Assembly (NCBI GenBank): GCA_019454045.1
Contig: SKCR01023724.1
Coordinates: 124,001 to 188,000 of the forward strand
DNA: 64,000 nt
Direction of reading: 5' to 3'
From: Zanthoxylum bungeanum
Lineage: Eukaryota > Streptophyta > Magnoliopsida > Sapindales > Rutaceae
Shown: in pieces, positions 58,325 to 64,000 of the stretch
How the letters are laid out: the number at the start of each line of letters is the position of its first letter
How positions within the stretch are numbered: the stretch's first letter is position 1
Position numbers and translations under genes: made by a program
The notes under the pieces: model-generated
Told to the model about the DNA's origin: nothing
Database searches by the model: none
The model's input: the letters and a program-made list of their open reading frames with translations, nothing else

Positions 58325-58915
58325 TGGACCCATGCTCATGATATCCTATGAGTATCAGATAGAATCCGTCAGTCCTGTGTACATGGAATAGGTATCATGT
58401 ACTTATTTGCGATCTAGTAAATCCATGGCCATGGTATACTTTAGAAGCGAGTTCCGAGTGTTATTTAGAGATCGTAAATTTGAAAGTCGACTATATTATA
58501 CCTTAGGGATTTGACATTCCTTACTATATCCACGGTATAATATTGATAGCCTGTGACGGAGGGATTATCCGTATGCAATGACCTCGACTTTCATAGTTTA
58601 GCGAGATTATCCGTGGTCGTCATAATTTACGAGTGGGTGAATTATGGACACGAAATTTGATTATGTGACGGATAAACCTAAACTTAGAGAGTCCTACAAT
58701 ATGAAGTGTACTTGTAAAGCACTTGGGCAATGCATTATGAATAATACGGATTATTTATAAGACTTTGTCGGATTAAAAAAGTTAATTCAAATAGTTTGAT
58801 GGTTAAAAGAAAATACATGCATAGAGGCATTTTGGTTATTTCCCAATTAATGTGTATTTGTATTTAATACATTATTTTATTAAATACACATTAATTAATT
58901 ATCAAATATGATATT
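58325..58915 (+). repeat. 3' LTR of element E, second piece
   Basis: Resumes after solo LTR F and aligns with 49600-49965 of the 5' LTR from attatccgtatgcaatgacc onward. Cut at 58915 by element G; the 5-bp flank is atatt (58911-58915). Confidence 0.85.
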
Positions 58916-61596
58916 TGTTGGGAAGCGGCCGTGAGTGCGCAACGGAAAATTAAAAATTATGATGCCGCTATCCTTTTGCCCAAGACCCATTTGTTTTGAT
59001 TATTCTACAAGCCTAGGCATGTTACTATATATTATAAGCATAAAAACTCATAAAACATGCAAAGAACATAAACCTAAACATGCTAACTATTAGGGGTGAG
59101 CACCGGTTCCGGTTCTACCCGGAACCAGTTAGAACCGGACCGATTTTCTGGGTTTGGAACCGGAACCGGTTGTAATCGGGTAGGTTCCGGTTCCAAAAAT
59201 GAAGGAACCGATTTTATTCGGGTAGGTTCCGGTTCCAAAATGATCGGAACCGGAACCGGACCATGGAACCGTTTAGGTTCCTGTGGCAGATGCATACATG
59301 AGCATGGAAGCAGCATAAGCTGCATGAGTACATGGAAGCTCTGTCTGCAAACAAGACTTTGACCATGCTCAAACTTTAATGAGCAGTTAGATATGTCAAA
59401 AATCATTTATTCGGTGACTTTCTCAGCGTTCCTTTGTATTAGCTATCCTATGGAAATATGGAATCTTATGAACTGTGCAAAACACTTCATCGGCTACTGG
59501 ATATAAGGAGGATGGAAAAGTTAATTATGAAGATTAATCACTTCGTTTTTGAGCTTCCGATTAATCACTTCTTTCTTGAGCTTCCACACTCCGATTTGGT
59601 CCCCGTTTTTTCCTATGGACTAGTATCGGAATGTAGTTTTCATTAAAATATTTTAAAATAGGGTAATTCGGAACCGGACCGGAACCGGATTGTAACCGAA
59701 TAATAGGGTACCCTGTTTAATTGGGTAGGTTCCGGTTCCACTTAGTGCGGAACCGAATTTTTCCGGGTAGGTTCCGGTTCCATGCGGAACCGGAACCGAA
59801 ACCGGTTTTGCTCACCCCTACTAACTATCATAAGAACTCTAATTAAAATAAAGAAAGAAAAAGACTTACTTGAACCGAAGACTCCTCCAGTCCTCCCTCC
59901 AATCTACAAGATTTTCTCGAACTCAGCAACCTCTTCCACGTTCCAAAGAGCCACCCAATGGTGTGGCCTCCAAAGGTGCACACACCAAAGCCAAAACTCA
60001 ACGGCAAGACTACGCCTTGAGTGCACAGGTATTTTGGCCTTGGTGCTAGCCTAGGCAAATACCTCAAAACTTTTAATTTAAGATTCCTTTAGTCAATTAG
60101 ACTTAAGGATCCTCAAAATCAGTGGCTTACTCTTAAACTTTAGATTTGCTCACTAATATAAACCCAAGATATGAAAAGTTTTGGTGTAAAAATTTGTAAA
60201 GAATTCTTTGGGTTTATATAGGTGCTCCAAAGACAACAAAATTAATTAAGAATCTGATGTAGGATAAATGCTAATAAATCTTAGCCATTGGATCTTAATA
60301 TAGTGGTTTAATGAGATTATAAAACCCTAATAAGAGTTTGGGCCGAATTGGAATTCAAAACAAAGAAAAATAAATAAATAAATAACGCAGATTTTTTTTA
60401 TTTATTTTCTTATTCATTTTTCCAATTCCCAAAGTGCCCATATCGTCATTCACCAATCCCTAAGCCACTTTGAAACCTCATAAATGATCTCTTCAATAAT
60501 TAAACACATTAACCATTTATGAACAATTCCTACAGCAATCATATATTATGTTAAATTTGTATTGTTCACTATTAACCATTGATTTCGACTTTGTTGTGTG
60601 TGACCTTTTGGGTTCCCCTCAAGTTGGACATGAAATGAATCGTAAAATTTAATCGAACATAAATTATCCTTTGATCAGATGGACATTCGATTTCAATGAC
60701 CAAGGTTGACATCTAGCAACATGCCAAGACCCCCAAATGAGAAGGAAAGATATATACCCATCTCTGTATGTGATTTATATATGATACGGTACCTCGCCTC
60801 ACTGTATCCCCATCGTTTGACCTAGGGTATGGAAAATGTCTACACATATAGTCAAAGGTATGATGTTGATAGTGTCATGAATCGTGCTAACCCAAGAATC
60901 TCACATGATTCTGCCGCTGCGGCCACAGTCTCAAGCACTTATCACACATACCAACCCGCGAACTGGAATACTACTCTTATAGGAAAATATTATCCGAGAG
61001 AGTGGCGATTCTCTGTTGTATCTTTACAAACTTCATGTGTTTCAACAAATGACCCAAACATACCCTTATGATCGGATCTTTTGAACCGGGGAAGGAGAAT
61101 GTCAAAGTCATTTGATCCACACATAAGATTGTAAAGACCTCAAGTCTAAGGACTAGTCATACAATCGATACATGAAATTTCTCACAGACACATGGGATAA
61201 ACACTCCATATGAAAACTTTCGGCGATTTGTTCGATGGACAAGAGCAACTCATGCATCCATGTGATACACCAAGTGGACGGATCTCCGCTAGTAGCCTAT
61301 GAGATCGGCTACCCCACTTAATGGCGGATCATATCATCATGCTAGTCTCTCCGCTTTGTGAACGCCGAGATTATTCACAAAACTGTGACTATGAACGTTT
61401 GAGAGTAATGATTCTCATAAGGCATGAAAGCCATCATCTTATTACTTCAAGGGCTTTATTACAAAGTTTGATGATGATCATATAATTTATGTAAGACACG
61501 TATAATAAAGATGACATTTTATTAATTAATGAAAATATTGCAAATACATGTACATATAGCCCATCCACAAGTTGGGTATAGGGCATATCTCTAACA
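58916..61596 (-). repeat. 3' LTR of element G (about 1.94 kb plus MITE 2)
   Basis: tgttgggaagcggccgtg (58916) to catatctctaaca (61596). Interrupted by MITE 2 at 59091-59820. Open frames 59458-59646, 59782-60054 and 60829-61071 lie in LTR or MITE sequence and have no motif. Confidence 0.9.
59091..59820. mobile_element. hAT-type MITE 2 (730 bp)
   Basis: Ends taggggtgagcaccgg / ggttttgctcaccccta with a perfect 8-bp duplication ctaactat (59083-59090 and 59821-59828). Both subterminal regions are arrays of ggaaccgg / ggttccggtt words (about 59100-59280 and 59665-59810) separated by a non-repetitive core. No transposase motif. Confidence 0.95.
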
Positions 61597-61610
61597 ATCT
61601 CCCACTTGCA

Positions 61611-62033
61611 CTATAGCCAACTAGTATGAATCTGGACACCATACTTCTGGGTGTGCCTATCATGCTTTTGTTGAGTCAGCCCTTTAGTCAGAGAATCTGC
61701 AAGATTATCTTCTGTGGGTATTTTCTCTATAATAACTTCTTTTCTCTCAACAATCTCCCTGATGAGATAAAATCGCCTGAGTACATGCTTGGATTTCTGG
61801 TGGGACCTTGGTTCCTTTGATTGAGCAATGGCGCCCGTGTTGTCACAGTACATCGTGACGCCATTCTTTATCGCGGGAAGCACTTCCAGCTCCATGATGA
61901 ACTTCTTTATCCAGACTGCTTCTTTAGCTGCCTCAGATGATGTAATATACTCGGCTTCAGTGGTGGAGTCTGCTATAGTTGGCTGTTTTGAGCTTTTCCA
62001 ATTGACAGCTCCGTCATTCATAGTAAACATATA
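61611..62033 (-). pseudogene. Element G RNase H
   Basis: Reads MFTMNDGAVNWKSSKQPTIA, TTEAEYITSSEAAKEAVWIK, MYCDNTGAIAQSKEPRSHQ, LRRFYLIREIVERKEV and EDNLADSLTKGL, ending TSWL. It is in frame with RT on its right, separated only by the TGA at 62036-62034, where relatives have glycine (SQSGY). The polypurine tract follows the stop. Confidence 0.9.
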
Positions 62034-62858
62034 TCATGTTTGCGATCTGTTGTCATCCCTATCGGTCTGAAAGCTCGCATCACAATAACCAATGACTTTC
62101 ATCTCAGAACAATCTCCGTATATCAAGAACACATCCTTAGTTCTTCTCAGATACTTGAGGATTGTTTTGACAGCTGCCCAATGTTGCTCACCAGGATTTG
62201 CCTGATACCTGCTCGTTATGCTAAGAGCATAAGAGACATCAGGTCTTGTACATAGCATGGCGTACATGATCGATTCTATTGCTGAAGCATAAGGGATCCT
62301 ACTCATACGCTCTCTATCTGAAGGAGTATGTGGACATTGCTCCTTAGATAATTTGATTCCATGACAAGTAGGTAAATTACCTCTTTTGGAATCTTCCATT
62401 TTGAATCTTTTCAAAACTTTATCTATGTACGTAGATTGAGAAAGTCCTAACAACCTCTTAGATCTATTACGGTAGATCTTAATGACGAGGATGTAGGTTG
62501 CTTCTCCCAAATCTTTCATGGAGAAATTCTGAGATAACCATTGCTTGGTGGCTTGCATCATGGGATTATCATTCCCGATGATTAATATGTCATCGACATA
62601 TAATAGAAGAAATATAACATCATTCCCACTACTTTTCCTGTAAACACAAGGCTCGTCTACATTTTTTATGAAGTCAAATTCTTTGATTGTCTCATCAAAT
62701 CGTATATTCCAACTTCTGGAGGCTTGCTTGAGTCCATAAATGGATCGTTTAATCTTGCATACTTTATTATGATCATCCTTAGATGCAAACCCCTCCGGTT
62801 GTGTCATATAGACTTCCTCTACGAGGTTCCCATTAAGGAAAGCTGTTTTGACATCCAT
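62034..62858 (-). pseudogene. Element G reverse transcriptase
   Basis: A 274-codon open stretch: MDVKTAFLNGNLVEEVYMTQ, IYGLKQASRSWNIRFDETIK, an intact YVDD (LLLYVDDILIIGND), NFSMKDLGEATYILVIKIYR and CTRPDVSYALSITSRYQANP. Upstream, the frame continues (LATHFDYEIWQ) to a TGA in MIKSI-stop-ILLA, where relatives have arginine (CGA to TGA). It has few lesions, so G is among the younger insertions here. Confidence 0.9.
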
Positions 62859-63735
62859 CTGCCAAATCTCATAATCAAAGTGAGTAGCTAGTGCCAGTAA
62901 AATTCAAATGGACTTTATCATTGAAACAGGCGAGAAGGTTTCGTCATAGTCAATTCCTTGGATTTATCTATAACCTTTCGCCACCAACCTAGCCTTATAG
63001 GTTTGGATGTTGCCTTTGCATCAGTTTTACGCTTTAAATCCACTTGCAGCCTATGGGTTTTATCCCTTCAGGTGCATCCACCAAGTCCCAGACTTGATTC
63101 TGATACATAGAGTCTATTTCGGATTTCATGGCCTCAAGCCACTTGACTGAATCAATGTCACCCATTGCTTCATCATAACTGGTGGGATCGTCATTATCAA
63201 TGACCTGATCATGTTCCTTATCAATATGGAAACCATATCTTTCAGGCTCATATCTTTCCCTACCAAACCTTCTAAGTTCATAACCTTGTGCTTGTTCCAT
63301 CGATGCCCTTTTGAGGGGCCTGGGGTTTAGTTCTATGTTAGTTTGTTCTTCTTGTACCTCATCGAGGTCAAGTCTAATCCCACTATATTTCTTGAGAATG
63401 AATTCATTTTCTAGAAATTTAGCATTTCGTGAGACAAATGTTATATGTTCATTTGGGACGTAGAACACGTATGCTCTTGAGTTTAAGGCATATCCTACAA
63501 ACTTACATTTAACTGCCATATCATCCAATTTGTTAGTTTGTGTGAGCTTAACATATGCGTCACATCCCCAAACTCTTAGATAACTAAGACTATGATGTTT
63601 CCCAGACCATAACTCATATGGTGTTTGACTAACAGTCTTGGAAGGAACTTGGTTTAGTAATAGTGTTACAGTTTCTAAAGCAAGACCCCAAAATGAAAGA
63701 GGTAGATTCGTGCCTGGAATCATTGATCGGACCAT
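62859..63735 (-). pseudogene. Element G RT N-terminus and integrase C-terminus
   Basis: From 63735 leftward: MVRSMIPGTNLPLSFWGLAL, TPYELWSGKHHSLSYLRVWG and CKFVGYALNSRAYVFY, the linker with YELRRFGRERYEPERYGFHI, then MGDIDSVKWLEAMKSEIDSM, NQVWDLVDAPEGIKPIGCKW and a stop at about 63034, after which a frameshift follows (KRKTDAKGN-like wording is lost). The TGA noted for the RT lies further on, near 62910. Confidence 0.85.
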
Positions 63736-64000
63736 ATCTAATAATGTATGATTTCTCCTTTCGGAGACCTCATTATGTTGTGGAGTTCCCGGAGGAGTCC
63801 ACTGGAAACAATGTCATTTTCTCTCAAGTAATCTTGAAATGCGTCGCTTAAGTATTCACCATCTCGGTCAGACCTTAGTGACTTAATACTTTTATTAAGC
63901 TGGTTTTCTACTTCAGCTTTGAAGTCTTTGAATTTCTCAAAGGCTTCAGATTTGTACCGCATAAGGTACACATACCCATATCGCAAGTGATCATCGATAA
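63736..64000 (-). pseudogene. Element G integrase core (partial at window edge)
   Basis: Reads MRYGYVYLMRYKSEAFEKFK, NKSIKSLRSDRDGEYLSDAF (second catalytic Asp kept) and QDYLRENDIVS, then a frameshift where relatives have QWTPPGTPQHNGVSERRN; remnants of that (RSPKGEIIHY) appear in another frame. Continues beyond the window. Confidence 0.85.

Larger units (their letters stand above)
49059..58915 (+). mobile_element. Ty1/copia element E (plus), right LTR split by F and G
   Basis: 5' LTR 49059-51234, PBS tagtatcagagc at 51238-51249, leader with four gtgccaaag-type words (51477-51772), eroded gag-pol, polypurine tract agcaagtgggagaaa (55341-55355), then the 3' LTR in pieces: 55357-55917 and 58325-58915. 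The remainder would lie beyond element G. LTRs start TGTTAGGGTTGGTGCT. Confidence 0.85.
58916..64000 (-). mobile_element. Angela/BARE-like Ty1/copia element G (3' part, continues beyond window)
   Basis: Minus strand: integrase, RT, RNase H, polypurine tract (agtgcaagtgggagat in minus reading, 61612-61597), 3' LTR 61596-58916. The LTR starts TGTTAGAGATATGCCC, very close to the TGTTGGAAATATGCCC start of BARE/Angela LTRs. Pol is less damaged than in elements 1-3. Confidence 0.9.

Noticed and set aside
59083..59406. 107-codon minus-strand frame rich in PVP/EPEPTR
   Set aside because: It is the ggaaccgg array of MITE 2 read as protein.

Overview
This window is a stretch of nuclear plant DNA, almost certainly angiosperm and probably eudicot. 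It is a graveyard of nested transposable elements, and I found no host gene I would defend. The evidence is AT-rich sequence, plant-type LTR retrotransposon lineages (Tat, Athila and Tekay-like Ty3/gypsy; Angela/BARE-like and SIRE-like Ty1/copia), primer binding sites for plant tRNA-Asp and initiator tRNA-Met, hAT-type miniature elements, a CACTA terminus and two SINE-like insertions. All recognisable coding sequence is retrotransposon gag or pol, and every copy is broken by stops, frameshifts or deletions.

Layout, left to right. 1-2277: 5' part of a minus-strand Athila element (gag start, tRNA-Asp PBS, 1.84-kb LTR), inserted in the gag of a minus-strand Tat element (gag 2278-3149, PBS 3181-3198, LTR 3201-4302). 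4303-7490: the only stretch largely free of LTR elements, AT-rich, holding two SINE-like insertions with target-site duplications (TSDs) and promoter-like motifs. 7490-8205: a plus-strand LTR fragment, interrupted by copia element 1 (8206-17550, minus, TSD cgctg, full gag-pol, lost PBS). 17556-20736: scraps of an E-like LTR, a CACTA end and a chromovirus-type LTR. 20737-36574: copia element 3 (minus), split by solo LTR H (20840-23764, TSD gaagg) and by copia element 2 (26259-35933, TSD tttgg), ending in a 109-bp foldback. 36575-37848: Tat gag on the plus strand, cut by a very long Tekay-like LTR (37849-42006) that carries two hAT MITEs. 43091 to about 48000: an Athila element (plus) with gag-protease but no pol. 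About 48000-49058: SIRE-like gag, cut by copia element E (49059 onward, plus). Its right LTR is split by solo LTR F (55918-58319, TSD gggtg) and by Angela-like element G (58916 to window end, minus), whose LTR holds a third hAT MITE.

The most interesting signals are non-coding. (1) LTRs of elements 1 and 2 carry an array of eight or so short perfect hairpins whose three-base loops all fit C-N-A. (2) A paired GTCGCGACGC motif with 22-24 bp spacing occurs in three unrelated LTR families, just upstream of the TATA box in two of them. (3) A TGCCAAAG-type motif recurs in the 5' leaders of four copia elements. (4) Three hAT MITEs share a TAGGGGTG-type end but have different internal repeats. (5) Element 2 has similar, alignable LTRs around a far more decayed interior. 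(6) Tandem arrays in solo LTR H include a covarying hairpin. Family names come from recalled consensus patterns, and boundaries come from TSDs read directly from the sequence.
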